A stretch of DNA of 64,000 nt from Bartonella taylorii 8TBB (lineage in GTDB: Bacteria > Pseudomonadota > Alphaproteobacteria > Rhizobiales > Rhizobiaceae). Shown here piece by piece: positions 39,567 through 49,497 of this stretch. Under the pieces are notes generated by a model, which did not search any database, was not told the origin of the DNA, and saw only the letters and a program-made list of their open reading frames with translations. Where the stretch lies: assembly GCF_902825155.1 (NCBI RefSeq), contig NZ_CADEAG010000003.1, forward strand, positions 62,001 to 126,000. Direction: 5' to 3'. The stretch's first letter is position 1. The number at the start of each line of letters is the position of its first letter. Both the position numbers and the translations under genes were made by a program.

Positions 39567-40895
39567 TCACGCCAAAGCTTCTATAAATTTAACAGGTTCA
39601 CCTTGCGACGGTGTAATAATTTCACCTTCCCACATAACACGCATGCCACGAATAATAGTACCAACAGGCCAGCCTTTAACTTTTTTACCATCATATGGTG
39701 TCCAACCTACACGCGAACCAATTAATGCATTCGTAATAATTTCTTCCCGCTTCAGATCAACAATGGTCAAATCAGCATCATATCCAACAGCAAGGCGCCC
39801 TTTACAGCTTATACCAAAAATGCGGCTAGGACCATGCGAAGTGAGATCAACAAAACGTTCAAGAGAGAGCTTTCCTGCATTTACATGTGTTAGCATAATT
39901 GCCGTTGTTGTCTGCACACCTGTCATCCCTGAAGGTGACGCAGGATAAGTTTTAAGCTTTTCCTCAAGCGTATGAGGAGCATGATCAGAACCTAACACAT
40001 CAACAATACCTTGCTGAACACCGTACCAAAGAGACTCACGGTGGCGGCTTTCACGAATAGGTGGGTTCATCTGAATCAATGTGCCAAACTGCAAATAATC
40101 ATCAGCAGTTAAAGTCAAATGATGCTGCGTAACTTCAATGGTTGCCACATCTTTATGTTTTTTTAGAAAATCGATTTCTTCCGCAGTAGAGAGATGTAAC
40201 ACATGAATGCGCGCCTTCGTTTCATGCGCGATTTTCACCAAGCGCTGTGTACATTTTAATGCTGCGACTTCGTCACGCCAAACTGGGTGCGATGATGCAT
40301 CCCCTTCAATACACAACATTTTACGCTCTCTGAGCCTTGCCTCATCTTCAGAATGAAAAGCTGCACGACGGTGAATATTCTTCAAAATAAGACGCACACT
40401 CTCATCATCATCCACCAAAAGATCACCCGTAGAAGACCCCATAAAGACTTTAATTCCGGCAGCTCCAGGAAGTTTTTCTAATTCGGCCAATTCATGTACA
40501 TTTTCACGTGTTCCTCCAACCCAAAAGGCAAAATCACAATGCATCCGATGAAATCCGCGTTTTACTTTATCAGACAAAGCTTCTTCCGATGTGGTTAATG
40601 GATTGGTATTAGGCATTTCAAATACTGCTGTAACACCTCCTAAAACCGCGGAATATGAACCACTTTCCAAATCCTCCTTATGTTCATTGCCTGGCTCACG
40701 AAAATGAACTTGACTATCGATAATCCCTGGTAAAATGTGAAGCCCTGTACAATCAATCACTTCACCAGCAGATGCACATGTAAGATCCCCAATTTCAGCA
40801 ATACGGCCATTTGTAATACCAATATCACGCTTATTCATTCCATCATGATTTACCACTGTTGCGCCTTTAAAAATTGTATCAAATGTTTTAAACAT
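39567..40895 (-). CDS. pyrC: Dihydroorotase (PyrC, class I-like)
   Basis: Amidohydrolase that closes carbamoyl-aspartate to dihydroorotate in pyrimidine synthesis. In the 442 residues I see the family stretches DSQVHFREPGNEHKEDLESG, FEMPNTNPLT, the bridging Lys149 (GIKVFMGSSTG), His181 (HSEDE), His234 (VLHLSTAEE) and Asp304 (GSDHAPHT). The usual HxH metal pair is Gln62-x-His64 here, a deviation. The start at 40895 has GGAG eight bases upstream. pyrE is elsewhere in the window (49 kb), so the pathway is scattered. The 5' end is divergent from and very close to ygfZ. Confidence 0.88.
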   Translation of the reverse strand: MFKTFDTIFKGATVVNHDGMNKRDIGITNGRIAEIGDLTCASAGEVIDCTGLHILPGIIDSQVHFREPGNEHKEDLESGSYSAVLGGVTAVFEMPNTNPLTTSEEALSDKVKRGFHRMHCDFAFWVGGTRENVHELAELEKLPGAAGIKVFMGSSTGDLLVDDDESVRLILKNIHRRAAFHSEDEARLRERKMLCIEGDASSHPVWRDEVAALKCTQRLVKIAHETKARIHVLHLSTAEEIDFLKKHKDVATIEVTQHHLTLTADDYLQFGTLIQMNPPIRESRHRESLWYGVQQGIVDVLGSDHAPHTLEEKLKTYPASPSGMTGVQTTTAIMLTHVNAGKLSLERFVDLTSHGPSRIFGISCKGRLAVGYDADLTIVDLKREEIITNALIGSRVGWTPYDGKKVKGWPVGTIIRGMRVMWEGEIITPSQGEPVKFIEALA

Positions 40896-40959
40896 AGCCG
40901 TGCTCCTCACATATCCTTTCTTTATCGATTATGTAACTTTAGGCAGAAAGGCAAGAACC

Positions 40960-41826
40960 ATGATTGAAAAACAAAATGCCATTCTCTTTAAAAACCGTAA
41001 AATTATTAAAGTTACCGGTGAAGAAGCAACACATTTTCTTCAAGTTCTTATCACAACAGATGTGACAAAAATCGGCCCAAAAGAAATTTTCCCTGGAGCT
41101 CTCTTATCTCCACAAGGAAAGGTTATTGCTGATTTTCTTATCGGTAAAAGAGATGATGGTTATCTGATTGATACCGTTGCATCTTTAGCTGATACCCTCT
41201 ACAAGCGTCTGCTCCTCTATAAACTGCACACAAAAATAGAAATTACACAACCATTACAAGAACTTGTTACAGTTTTCTGGAATAATGAATCAAATACTTT
41301 AAATTTTGATTCAAGTTTTATTGATAAGCGATTTCCACAAAAAGAAAAAATAATACGATCCTATGGAAAAATACCTTTTTTTGCTCCAGAATATAATGAT
41401 AATTGGGATCGATTGCGTATTCGTTATGCAATCGCAGAAAGCGGTCAAGATTACGAAATAGGGAAAGTCTTTCCCCATGATATTAATTACGATCAAATCA
41501 GTGGGCTAGCGTTTAATAAAGGTTGCTATATCGGGCAAGAAGTTGTTTCAAGAATGCATCACCGTCGCGCGGCACGTCGCCGTGTTTTAGTCGTAAAAAG
41601 CCAGCATGAATTAACCCAAGGCTCCAGTGTTGAAGCAGGAAAAAAAATACTTGGTTATCTAGGAACATGTGCTGCAAACGAAGCCTTAGTTTTAATGCGT
41701 ATAGATCATGTCAAAGATGCTATGAATAACAATATCCCATTTATAGTAGAAAATTCTCCCGTCACAGTAAGCATTGCTGAAAATATGAATTTTACCTTTC
41801 CTGAAAGCCCTGTGGAAACTCCCTAA
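40960..41826 (+). CDS. ygfZ: YgfZ/GcvT-like iron-sulfur maintenance protein
   Basis: 288-residue folate-binding protein that helps maintain Fe-S enzymes. The family signature NKGCYIGQEVVSRMHHR is intact, including its conserved Cys. The N-terminal KVTGEEATHFLQVLITTDV and LSPQGKVIADFLI stretches also fit. I start at 40960, with GAAAGG upstream, rather than an ATG-less longer reading that overlaps pyrC. It overlaps the next gene by one base (TAATG). Confidence 0.88.
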   Translation: MIEKQNAILFKNRKIIKVTGEEATHFLQVLITTDVTKIGPKEIFPGALLSPQGKVIADFLIGKRDDGYLIDTVASLADTLYKRLLLYKLHTKIEITQPLQELVTVFWNNESNTLNFDSSFIDKRFPQKEKIIRSYGKIPFFAPEYNDNWDRLRIRYAIAESGQDYEIGKVFPHDINYDQISGLAFNKGCYIGQEVVSRMHHRRAARRRVLVVKSQHELTQGSSVEAGKKILGYLGTCAANEALVLMRIDHVKDAMNNNIPFIVENSPVTVSIAENMNFTFPESPVETP

Positions 41827-42446
41827 TGGCTAAAGCTGAATTATCAAAAAATGGAGAAGCACGCGCTTGGCAAAGAATGCTTTCTGGCCGACGTCTCGAT
41901 TTGCTAAACCCTTCTCCTTTTGATGTTGAAATCGAAGATATTGCCCATGGACTTGCCCGCGTTGCACGTTGGAACGGTCAAACACGAGGAGAACATGCCT
42001 ATTCTGTTGCACAGCATTCACTTTTGGTAGAACAAATATTTCAGAAACTTTTCCCCCAATCGCGTAGCGATGAGTGCCTGTGTGCTCTCCTTCACGATGC
42101 ACCGGAATATGTCATAGGTGATATGATTTCGCCCTTTAAAGCTGTCATAGGAAAACAATACGAGCTCATCGAAAAACGTATACAAGATGCTATCCACATG
42201 CGCTTTTCCCTCCCCGTTAATCCTTCTCAAAAGCTCTTAAAAAAAATCAAACAAGCCGACCGCATTGCTGCATTCTACGAAGCTATCACGCTTGCTGGAT
42301 TTAATACAGAAGAAGCTCTTCGCTATTTTGGCTCTCCAAATAACATTTTACCCGATGATCTCAATTTGCAACCATACTCTACACAAAAAATTGAAAATAC
42401 CTTTTTAATCCGTTTTAATAACCTTGATACCCAGAGAGCATACTAA
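41826..42446 (+). CDS. HD-domain phosphohydrolase (YfbR-like)
   Basis: 206 residues with the HD metal pattern: His in TRGEHAYSVAQHSLLV, HD in ALLHDAPEYVIGD, and a later Asp in KQADRIAAFYEA. Similar proteins are 5'-deoxynucleotidases or other phosphohydrolases; the substrate is not visible. It is translationally coupled to ygfZ. Confidence 0.8.
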   Translation: MAKAELSKNGEARAWQRMLSGRRLDLLNPSPFDVEIEDIAHGLARVARWNGQTRGEHAYSVAQHSLLVEQIFQKLFPQSRSDECLCALLHDAPEYVIGDMISPFKAVIGKQYELIEKRIQDAIHMRFSLPVNPSQKLLKKIKQADRIAAFYEAITLAGFNTEEALRYFGSPNNILPDDLNLQPYSTQKIENTFLIRFNNLDTQRAY

Positions 42447-42863
42447 TACTCTTCTTGTATCATTCATCCTTTATCATTTTAGTTGAGAAAAATGCCTATA
42501 TTAAGTTTTCGCCTTTTTCCCTTAACGCTTACTTGAATACAATTATAAAAAGAATGATTCCCCTTGTTCATCGACTATCCTATAGAAATTTGATAGTCTA
42601 CAATTTCTGCCTCTATAATAACTTGTAACTTAAAACCAACAAAAAGCACATATTATTAAGTTCAAATTTTTGCGATATACTATCAATGAAAGCTTCGAAA
42701 ACTTTATGCGTTTATGAATCAATAATTATATAAACGAAATGATATATTAAAAATTATAGCTCAAATTGAATACAAACAAGAGATATATGAAAGAACACAC
42801 AATCCATTATCAGAGCTCGATAACAAATGTTCTCTTGTCAAACTTTTCATATTAAAGTGGGTT
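42447..42863. other. Convergent gap before panB
   Basis: 417 AT-rich bases without a gene. A perfect 7-bp hairpin, GACTATC (42573-42579) / GATAGTC (42592-42598), is present without a U-tail. Nothing else stands out. Confidence 0.5.
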
Positions 42864-43688
42864 TTATTTTAGTTTATAAACTTCCTCATCAGCTGGAAAA
42901 GTACGCGATGTGACATCCTCTGCATAATTCTTGATTGCAGACTCCATTGCTTGTTCAAGAGCACCATAACGACGCACAAATTTTGGCACATAAGCACCGT
43001 AGCCCAACATATCCTCCATAACTAATACCTGTCCATCGCACTGATTAGACGCACCAATACCAATGGTCGGGATAGAAAGTTTTTCTGTAAGCTTCACCGC
43101 TAAAGGTTCGACAACCCCTTCCACAACTACAGCAAAAGCACCAGCTTCTTCAATCGCCATCCCATCGGATTCAATCCTTTGCCAATCACTCTCCTTGCGT
43201 CCTTGCGTCTTGAAACCGCCAAAACGATTTACCGCCTGTGGCGTCAGTCCGATATGCCCCATAACTGGAATGCCACGTTTACACAAAAAATCAATTGTTT
43301 CTGCTATATAAACACCGCCTTCAAGCTTCACTGCACCACACCCTGTTTCTGCAAGAACACGCGACGCATTAGAAAAAGCTTGTTCTGGACTCTCTTCATA
43401 AGAACCAAAAGGCATATCAACGACTACAAGGGCTTTTTGAGACCCACGCATAACCGCCTGTCCGTGCAAAATCATCATGTCTAAATTAACAGGAAGTGTT
43501 GTCTCAAACCCATACACAACCATGCCAACGCTATCACCAACCAAAAGTAAATCGCAATATGGGTCAGCAATTCGCGCAGTATACGCCTGATAAGCTGTTA
43601 AAGAAACAATCGGTCGTTGCCCTTTTCTTGATCGTATTTCAGAAGAAGTTATACGCTTCATAGTTTTATTATGTACACTCATTTTCAT
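42864..43688 (-). CDS. panB: Ketopantoate hydroxymethyltransferase
   Basis: Adds a hydroxymethyl group to 2-oxoisovalerate in pantothenate synthesis. The 274 residues have the metal/substrate stretches [38 protein letters not shown] and the catalytic Glu in VVVEGV. The start overlaps the end of panC by about 20 bases (ATG at 43688 or 43682), so the two are translated together. Confidence 0.93.
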   Translation of the reverse strand: MKMSVHNKTMKRITSSEIRSRKGQRPIVSLTAYQAYTARIADPYCDLLLVGDSVGMVVYGFETTLPVNLDMMILHGQAVMRGSQKALVVVDMPFGSYEESPEQAFSNASRVLAETGCGAVKLEGGVYIAETIDFLCKRGIPVMGHIGLTPQAVNRFGGFKTQGRKESDWQRIESDGMAIEEAGAFAVVVEGVVEPLAVKLTEKLSIPTIGIGASNQCDGQVLVMEDMLGYGAYVPKFVRRYGALEQAMESAIKNYAEDVTSRTFPADEEVYKLK

Positions 43689-44544
43689 GCTTCTCTTGCA
43701 ATATGTATTGATCAATAAGCCTCACTGTACCAAAGCGGACCGTGAGGAGTAAAACTGCAGGTTTTTCTAATCTCCCTTTGACCTCGCATAAGGTTTCCAT
43801 ATCCCGTAAATCTACTGATTCAATGATAGCACGCGATTCTTGCTGTAAAATATAACGAACAATTTTGCATAATTTATCAACCGAGCGTTCACCTTGGCGA
43901 TAAAGTTTTTCAGCAGCTTTACCACTTTTAGGAATAATTTTTGCAGCTTTGCGATCTTCTAATGTTAAAAGCTGATTACGTGAAGAACAGGCGAGACCAT
44001 CTGCTTCACGTAAAATAGGCACCCCTACAATTTCAATAGGAAAAGCTAAGTCTTCAACCATACGCCGAATAATCAAAATTTGTTGAAAATCCTTTTCCCC
44101 AAAAAAAGCTTTATCTGGTTGGACAATATTAAAAAGCTTAGCAACAACGCTGGTCACGCCATAAAAATGCCCTGGACGTAATCTCCCTATCAAAATACGT
44201 GATAACTTTCTCACCTCCACAACTGTGTCATTTCCTAGTGGCCACATTTCTTCTACAGAAGGTGCAAAAACATATTCAACACTCGCTTTTTTCAACAAAG
44301 CACAATCGCCCACCAAATCTCTTGGATATTTATCAAAACCCTCGTTGGGACCAAATTGTTTTGGATTAACAAAAATAGAAACCAACACTCTATCACACGT
44401 TGCTCGTGCTTGCTGCACTAATGCTAGGTGACCTTCATGCAGTGCCCCCATCGTTGGAACAAAACCAATCGAAAGTCCTAAACACCGTTCTGCTGCGATA
44501 TATTGACGTACTTCAGAAATTGTTTTTAAGATTCGCATCTTCAT
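43669..44544 (-). CDS. panC: Pantothenate synthetase
   Basis: Joins pantoate and beta-alanine using ATP. The 291 residues carry [15 protein letters not shown] (HxGH nucleotide motif), [18 protein letters not shown], and the SSRN motif in [11 protein letters not shown]. It forms an operon with panB. panD is not in the window. Confidence 0.94.
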   Translation of the reverse strand: MKMRILKTISEVRQYIAAERCLGLSIGFVPTMGALHEGHLALVQQARATCDRVLVSIFVNPKQFGPNEGFDKYPRDLVGDCALLKKASVEYVFAPSVEEMWPLGNDTVVEVRKLSRILIGRLRPGHFYGVTSVVAKLFNIVQPDKAFFGEKDFQQILIIRRMVEDLAFPIEIVGVPILREADGLACSSRNQLLTLEDRKAAKIIPKSGKAAEKLYRQGERSVDKLCKIVRYILQQESRAIIESVDLRDMETLCEVKGRLEKPAVLLLTVRFGTVRLIDQYILQEKHENECT

Positions 44545-44566
44545 ATTCTATTGACTATTTATCAGA

Positions 44567-45313
44567 TTAACAAATTGACACTTGCGTACAAAATTGGCGT
44601 TTAAATAATTGTATCAAATTCATGCGCACCAGTGGTTGCTTTATATCCCGTGGTTCCCAAACATGACGCATTAAAAAGAAACCCGTTAGAATGAAACCAT
44701 TTATTATGTCATTAAAATCCACAGGACGTGTCGTTCTTTGCACAAGAAACTGTGGTAAAATGAGAAGCTTCTCTTTCCAAGGGCGCCCCGCCTCCTCACA
44801 TACAGCTCGTCCCGATTTTGGTGATACATAACAAAGTCTTTCTGTACTGCCTGTTGCAGCACAATGAGACAAATCAAGGCCAAAGCCAAGTTCTTCAAGC
44901 AGCCGCATTTCAAAACGTACAAGCAACTCTGCGTTTACAGACCGCTCATCAAAATTCTGCATAAAGAGATGTAAAATATCGTATAAAATAGGATGTGGAT
45001 CACGCTCAGGAAGAAGACGCAAATGAAAAGCTATCAACTGCAAAGCATAAAGTGCCTCTGGTAAGAGAATTAACCGTGCAGCATGTAAGTTAAGCGCTTC
45101 AAGCCGAAAAATCCCCAAATGTTCGTCTAAACGTGCCCACCACTCAGCCTCAACAAAATTCCCAGGTTGAAGAAGAGCCGCCATACGACGAGAACGCCCC
45201 CCTTTTACCACTCCCATATAACGGCCACGCTGACGCGTCATAATTTCAAGAATAACACTTGTTTCACCATATTGGCGCGTCCCAAGGATGATGGCTTGTT
45301 CTTTCCATTTCAT
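44567..45313 (-). CDS. recO: DNA repair protein RecO
   Basis: Loads RecA at gapped DNA with RecF and RecR. 248 residues with an OB-fold N-terminus (KEQAIILGTRQYGETSVILEI, RGRYMGVVKGG) and a helical C-terminal domain with LLRFEMRLLEELGF-type sequence. It starts eight bases after the era stop; the longer reading upstream runs into era. Last gene of lepB-rnc-era-recO. Confidence 0.9.
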   Translation of the reverse strand: MKWKEQAIILGTRQYGETSVILEIMTRQRGRYMGVVKGGRSRRMAALLQPGNFVEAEWWARLDEHLGIFRLEALNLHAARLILLPEALYALQLIAFHLRLLPERDPHPILYDILHLFMQNFDERSVNAELLVRFEMRLLEELGFGLDLSHCAATGSTERLCYVSPKSGRAVCEEAGRPWKEKLLILPQFLVQRTTRPVDFNDIINGFILTGFFLMRHVWEPRDIKQPLVRMNLIQLFKRQFCTQVSIC

Positions 45314-45320
45314 TTTGTTT

Positions 45321-46220
45321 TTAAAAATCCAGTCCCATTTCGCGGTAACGCTCTGGATCAGTATCCCAATTATCACGCACTTTCACAAAGAGAAAAAGAT
45401 GAACTTTCTGATCCATAATTTTCATTAATTCTTTGCGTGCTGCCTGTCCAATCGCTTTAATTGTATCGCCTTTTGCCCCTAAAACAATTTTTTTCTGACT
45501 TTCACGCTCTACATAAATGACTTGATTAATTTTAACTGAACCATCTGAATACTCTTCCCAGCTTTCTGTTTCGACTGTTGAGGTATAAGGAAGTTCATCA
45601 TGGAGACGAAGAAAAAGCTTTTCACGCGTGATTTCAGCAGCAAGATGACGCATGGGCATATCTGAAATTTGATCTTCCGGATAATACCAAGGTCCCTCCT
45701 GCATCATTATACTCAATGCATGAAGCAAATCCTTGCAACCAGAACCGTTTAAAGCCGAAATCATAAATGTCTGCACAAACTTCACGCGCTCATTAATTTG
45801 AGTGGTTAACGCTAAAAGGGATGACTTAACAACTGTATCAATCTTATTAAGAACGAGAATCTTATCTTGTTTAAGATTTTTTACAATATCTAACATTGCA
45901 CAGACTTCATCCGAAAGACCACTTTGAACATCAATCAAAACTAAAAGGATATCAGCACTCTTAGCGCCTCCCCAAGCAGCAGACACCATAGCACGTTCTA
46001 AACGCTTGTGGGGACGAAAAACACCTGGAGTATCAATCAAAACAATTTGCGCATTATCATGAACAACAATACCACGAATCAAAGTTCGCGTCGTTTGGAC
46101 CTTATGCGTTACAATTGAAACCTTCGTTCCAACTAACTGATTAACCAATGTCGACTTACCGGCATTAGGCATTCCAATAAGCACAACAAAACCAGAACGC
46201 GTTTTTTCAAGGCTATTCAT
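45321..46220 (-). CDS. era: GTPase Era
   Basis: Ribosome-assembly GTPase that binds the 3' end of 16S rRNA. The 299 residues show G1 GMPNAGKSTLV, G3 DTPGVF, G4 NKID, and the KH-domain stretch KIVLGAKGDTIKAIGQAAR. The start overlaps the end of rnc by eight bases. The rnc-era pairing is conserved across bacteria. Confidence 0.95.
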   Translation of the reverse strand: MNSLEKTRSGFVVLIGMPNAGKSTLVNQLVGTKVSIVTHKVQTTRTLIRGIVVHDNAQIVLIDTPGVFRPHKRLERAMVSAAWGGAKSADILLVLIDVQSGLSDEVCAMLDIVKNLKQDKILVLNKIDTVVKSSLLALTTQINERVKFVQTFMISALNGSGCKDLLHALSIMMQEGPWYYPEDQISDMPMRHLAAEITREKLFLRLHDELPYTSTVETESWEEYSDGSVKINQVIYVERESQKKIVLGAKGDTIKAIGQAARKELMKIMDQKVHLFLFVKVRDNWDTDPERYREMGLDF

Positions 46221-46926
46221 GATTATTTTTTCCTATTGTTTCCCATATCCCCTCTCGCCGTAAAATTTTTTCAGCCGCCATTCTTTCAGCACATCGCTTA
46301 GAATTTCCTTGCCCAATCTCCGGTGCAAAACCCAAAATATTCACCTCTACCATAAAAACAGGATTATGATCTGGACCAGAACGCTTTATAACCCGATAAT
46401 GCGGTTGTACACCGCCTTGTATATGCGCCCATTCTTGCAACTCGGTCTTGGCATCACGTCGACCAGCGTCCATTTGCTTTGCCCGACTTTGCCAATATCT
46501 TTTAATAAAGGGACGAACACTCTCCAATCCTCCATCAAGATACATTACAGCAATCAAAGCTTCAACCACATCAGCGTACATATTCGTGAGACGACGCCCC
46601 TCGAAGCTTCTCATCTCAAAACCAACATGGATCATATCAGGCAAACCCATTTCTTGCGCAATATCGGCACACGTCTGTGCGTTGACTAGACCATTTAAAC
46701 GTACCGATAATTCCCCTTCACTTGCCTGTGGAAAAAATTGATAGAGCATTTCTGCAATCAAAAGCCCTAGAACTCGATCACCTAGAAATTCCAGCCGCTC
46801 ATAATTTCCCTGTTCCGAATCTTGTACACTAGAATGTGTTAATGCTTTTTTTAATCTCTCTTCATCTCTAAAATGGTGCCCCGTCAGCTTTTCAAGCTGA
46901 TTAATCATTGGACGACGCTTCATCAT
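46213..46926 (-). CDS. rnc: Ribonuclease III
   Basis: Cuts double-stranded RNA during rRNA and mRNA processing. The 237 residues include the signature ERLEFLGDRVLGLLI, the catalytic Asp/Glu in YADVVEALIAVMYLDGG, and the double-stranded RNA-binding domain (DAKTELQEWAH...KRCAERMAAEKIL). I start at 46926 (AAGGA upstream, overlapping lepB by 26 bases); a longer reading would run deep into lepB. Confidence 0.94.
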   Translation of the reverse strand: MMKRRPMINQLEKLTGHHFRDEERLKKALTHSSVQDSEQGNYERLEFLGDRVLGLLIAEMLYQFFPQASEGELSVRLNGLVNAQTCADIAQEMGLPDMIHVGFEMRSFEGRRLTNMYADVVEALIAVMYLDGGLESVRPFIKRYWQSRAKQMDAGRRDAKTELQEWAHIQGGVQPHYRVIKRSGPDHNPVFMVEVNILGFAPEIGQGNSKRCAERMAAEKILRREGIWETIGKNNHE

Positions 46927-47716
46927 TGATTCCTTGCTTGATAAGCGGCAAATCATGAACGGTATTGATAAAAGAAAACAAACGACTCCAGCGTATATCA
47001 AATGGCCAGCGCCAAATCTGCCAAGCACTTGAACCATTACTAATAGAGAAAAAAATTATACTTGCTCGACCAATAAGATTTTCTTCTGGAACATAGCCCA
47101 CATCTAAACGACTATCATCTGAATTATCGCGGTTATCACCCATCATAAAATAATGCCCTTGTGGGACTTCGAAAACTTTTGTGTCATCCACTTGTGGAAT
47201 AAAAGCTAAATCGAGTGTATTGTAGCTAACACCATTTGGCATCGTCTCACGATAAACGTCAACAGGGTAATTCACCTCTGTTATATCAGAATTATCAACC
47301 TTCCCCATAAAATGACGTGAAACAGCCTCGTCATTAATATAAAGAACACTCTGTCGAACTTGTATACGATCGCCTGGTAGTCCAACAACACGTTTTATAT
47401 AATCAATATCTGGATTGCTCGGTAAACGAAAAACCACAACATCTCCACGCTGAGGCTGAGATGCCCAAATGCGCCCAGAAAAAATAGGGAGAGAAAAGGG
47501 TATGGAAAAACGAGAATACCCATATGCATATTTAGAAACAAACAGATAATCTCCCACAAGCAAAGTAGGTCGCATTGAACCGGAAGGAATACTGAAAGGC
47601 TGAAAAAAAAGTGTACGAATAACCGCTGCTAAAAACAGCGCCTGTATTAATACCAAAATAAATTCAAGAACTCGCCCTTTTTCTTCTTTTTTACGCATTT
47701 TTTCTTTCTGCATCAT
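46901..47716 (-). CDS. lepB: Signal peptidase I
   Basis: Inner-membrane protease that removes signal peptides, including those of the autotransporter, SurA, LptD, Slt and HutA encoded here. 271 residues: one N-terminal membrane segment, the catalytic Ser in IPSGSMRPTLL, the Lys in YIKRVVGLPGDRI, and GDNRDNSDDSR. The ATG at 47716 has GGAAGGG eight bases upstream. Confidence 0.94.
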   Translation of the reverse strand: MMQKEKMRKKEEKGRVLEFILVLIQALFLAAVIRTLFFQPFSIPSGSMRPTLLVGDYLFVSKYAYGYSRFSIPFSLPIFSGRIWASQPQRGDVVVFRLPSNPDIDYIKRVVGLPGDRIQVRQSVLYINDEAVSRHFMGKVDNSDITEVNYPVDVYRETMPNGVSYNTLDLAFIPQVDDTKVFEVPQGHYFMMGDNRDNSDDSRLDVGYVPEENLIGRASIIFFSISNGSSAWQIWRWPFDIRWSRLFSFINTVHDLPLIKQGINDEASSND

Positions 47717-47803
47717 TACAGACACCCTTCCCATAACAGATATAACTCATTTTTTATCATAATGTTTAAATAACAAAAGTACAATCTCCTACAAGATCTA
47801 TGT

Positions 47804-48205
47804 CTATCCACGCGGAAGCGCTTCGATAATAATAAATGCCTGCGCCCAAGGAAAATCGTCCGTTATACTAAGATGAATGACAGCTTCGTAATGAGGAGGC
47901 AATAACCTTTGTAATTGTATTTGCGCACGATCTGATAATTTCATAATTGGTTTGCCGGATGATAAATTGACCACCCCCATGTCTTTCCAACTCACACCAC
48001 AAGCGATTCCTGTTCCCAAAGCCTTAGCACATGCTTCTTTGGCAGCAAACCTTTTGGCGTAAGAAGAAGATCTTTTTTGAAGATTTTCAGATTTTGTCTG
48101 TTCAATGTCGGTAAAAATACGTTGAATAAAACGGTCACCATAACGAATCAACATTCTTTCAATGCGTCTTATATCAATCAGATCATTTCCAAGACCAACG
48201 ATCAT
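47804..48205 (-). CDS. acpS: Holo-ACP synthase
   Basis: Transfers phosphopantetheine from CoA to Ser37 of AcpP. 133 residues with GLGNDLIDIRRIE (metal-binding Asp) and KRFAAKEACAKALGTG. It precedes lepB as in many alphaproteobacteria, and links the pantothenate genes to fatty-acid synthesis. Confidence 0.94.
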   Translation of the reverse strand: MIVGLGNDLIDIRRIERMLIRYGDRFIQRIFTDIEQTKSENLQKRSSSYAKRFAAKEACAKALGTGIACGVSWKDMGVVNLSSGKPIMKLSDRAQIQLQRLLPPHYEAVIHLSITDDFPWAQAFIIIEALPRG

Positions 48206-48228
48206 AAAATATCACCCAAATTTCCTTG

Positions 48229-48804
48229 TCACAAACGCTTTTTTTTTATAATTTTTTGATATCGCTTTTGTTGAAAACGGGCGATTGCTCTGTAAACACT
48301 TATATAAGATAAGCTACCAAGAGTAACACCCAAAAGGATACCACCTAAAATCATAGGTCTCATGATTGAATTCCATGCGTCCTTAAAAAGCAGAGATACA
48401 TTCGACAGTGTTAAACCGTTAAACAGAAAGCGAATTTGAGAAAGAGAAATCTCATTTACATTACTAAAAAGCGATAAAAAGAAATAACCTACCTTATAAT
48501 CTGCCATAACAATTAACAAAAATGTAAGTGGATTAGAAAAAATCGTCCCGATGATCGCTGCCGCAAAGTTTCCGCGCAAAATCCAGGAAAAAAATATTGC
48601 CAAAATAATATGCATTCCAAAGAGAGGTGAACAGGCTAAAAAAATGCCAATAGCAAATCCCAACGCGACTTTATGTGGCGTCGCTGATATACGCAAAATA
48701 CGCTTACGTATATAGCAAAATGAGCGAGAAAATGAACGACGTGGCCACAACCAAAGCCGAATACGCTTTAAAAAATCTACTGGTTCTCGACGACGAAAAA
48801 GCAT
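48229..48804 (-). CDS. DUF2062 membrane protein
   Basis: 191 residues with a basic N-terminus (WPRRSFSRSF), then TPHKVALGFAIGIFLACSPLFGMH and SNPLTFLLIV, the pattern of DUF2062 proteins. About three membrane segments. Function unknown; genes of this family often lie beside pyrE/acpS in rhizobia, as here. Confidence 0.78.
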   Translation of the reverse strand: MLFRRREPVDFLKRIRLWLWPRRSFSRSFCYIRKRILRISATPHKVALGFAIGIFLACSPLFGMHIILAIFFSWILRGNFAAAIIGTIFSNPLTFLLIVMADYKVGYFFLSLFSNVNEISLSQIRFLFNGLTLSNVSLLFKDAWNSIMRPMILGGILLGVTLGSLSYISVYRAIARFQQKRYQKIIKKKRL

Positions 48805-48897
48805 ATAACTCTCAATATATATTTATGACAATGAAATAATCTGCATGTTTCAAATGAATTTCTCCAAGCTTTTGCACAAAAAAAAATAGAAAGACAA

Positions 48898-49497
48898 TTA
48901 AATATTTCGACTTCCTGGCTTGATTGCTGGAAGCATAGCGAGTTCAGCAGGGAGTGCATCACTAGCATAAGATGCTATCTCGTATTCAGCAAGTGCAATC
49001 AACGGAACTCCGACATCAGCCTTACCCCCAGAACGATCAAGAATACATGCACTCGCCACCACATCTGCTCCTGTTGCAACCAAAGCCTCAACTGTCTCAC
49101 GAATGGAAAGACCTGTTGTCACAATATCTTCAACAATCACAACTCGTGCACCCTTCTTGATCTCAAAACGACGCAACTCAAATACACCATTTACACGTTC
49201 TACCCACAGAGAAGGAATACCAAGATGACGTGAAGTCTCATACGAAGGGATAAGTCCACCAATTGCAGGACCAACCACGTAATCAATTTTGCCCTCGACA
49301 GATTTTTTGATTTTTTCAGCTAATCCACGACATAACTTCTCTGTTAAGTCAGCATGCATGAATACTTTCGCCTTCTGCATGTAAGTCGCACTATGACGAC
49401 CTGACGTTAAAATAAAATGCCCTTCCAGAATAGCATCTGCTTGTTTAAAAATTTCAATCACATCTTGTGTATTCACCGCAAAATCTCTCTTTTTCAT
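48898..49497 (-). CDS. pyrE: Orotate phosphoribosyltransferase
   Basis: Joins orotate and PRPP to give OMP. The 199 residues include the PRPP-binding loop VVIVEDIVTTGLSIRET and FILTSGRHSATYMQ near the N-terminus. The start overlaps the rsh stop by four bases. Confidence 0.93.
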   Translation of the reverse strand: MKKRDFAVNTQDVIEIFKQADAILEGHFILTSGRHSATYMQKAKVFMHADLTEKLCRGLAEKIKKSVEGKIDYVVGPAIGGLIPSYETSRHLGIPSLWVERVNGVFELRRFEIKKGARVVIVEDIVTTGLSIRETVEALVATGADVVASACILDRSGGKADVGVPLIALAEYEIASYASDALPAELAMLPAIKPGSRNI

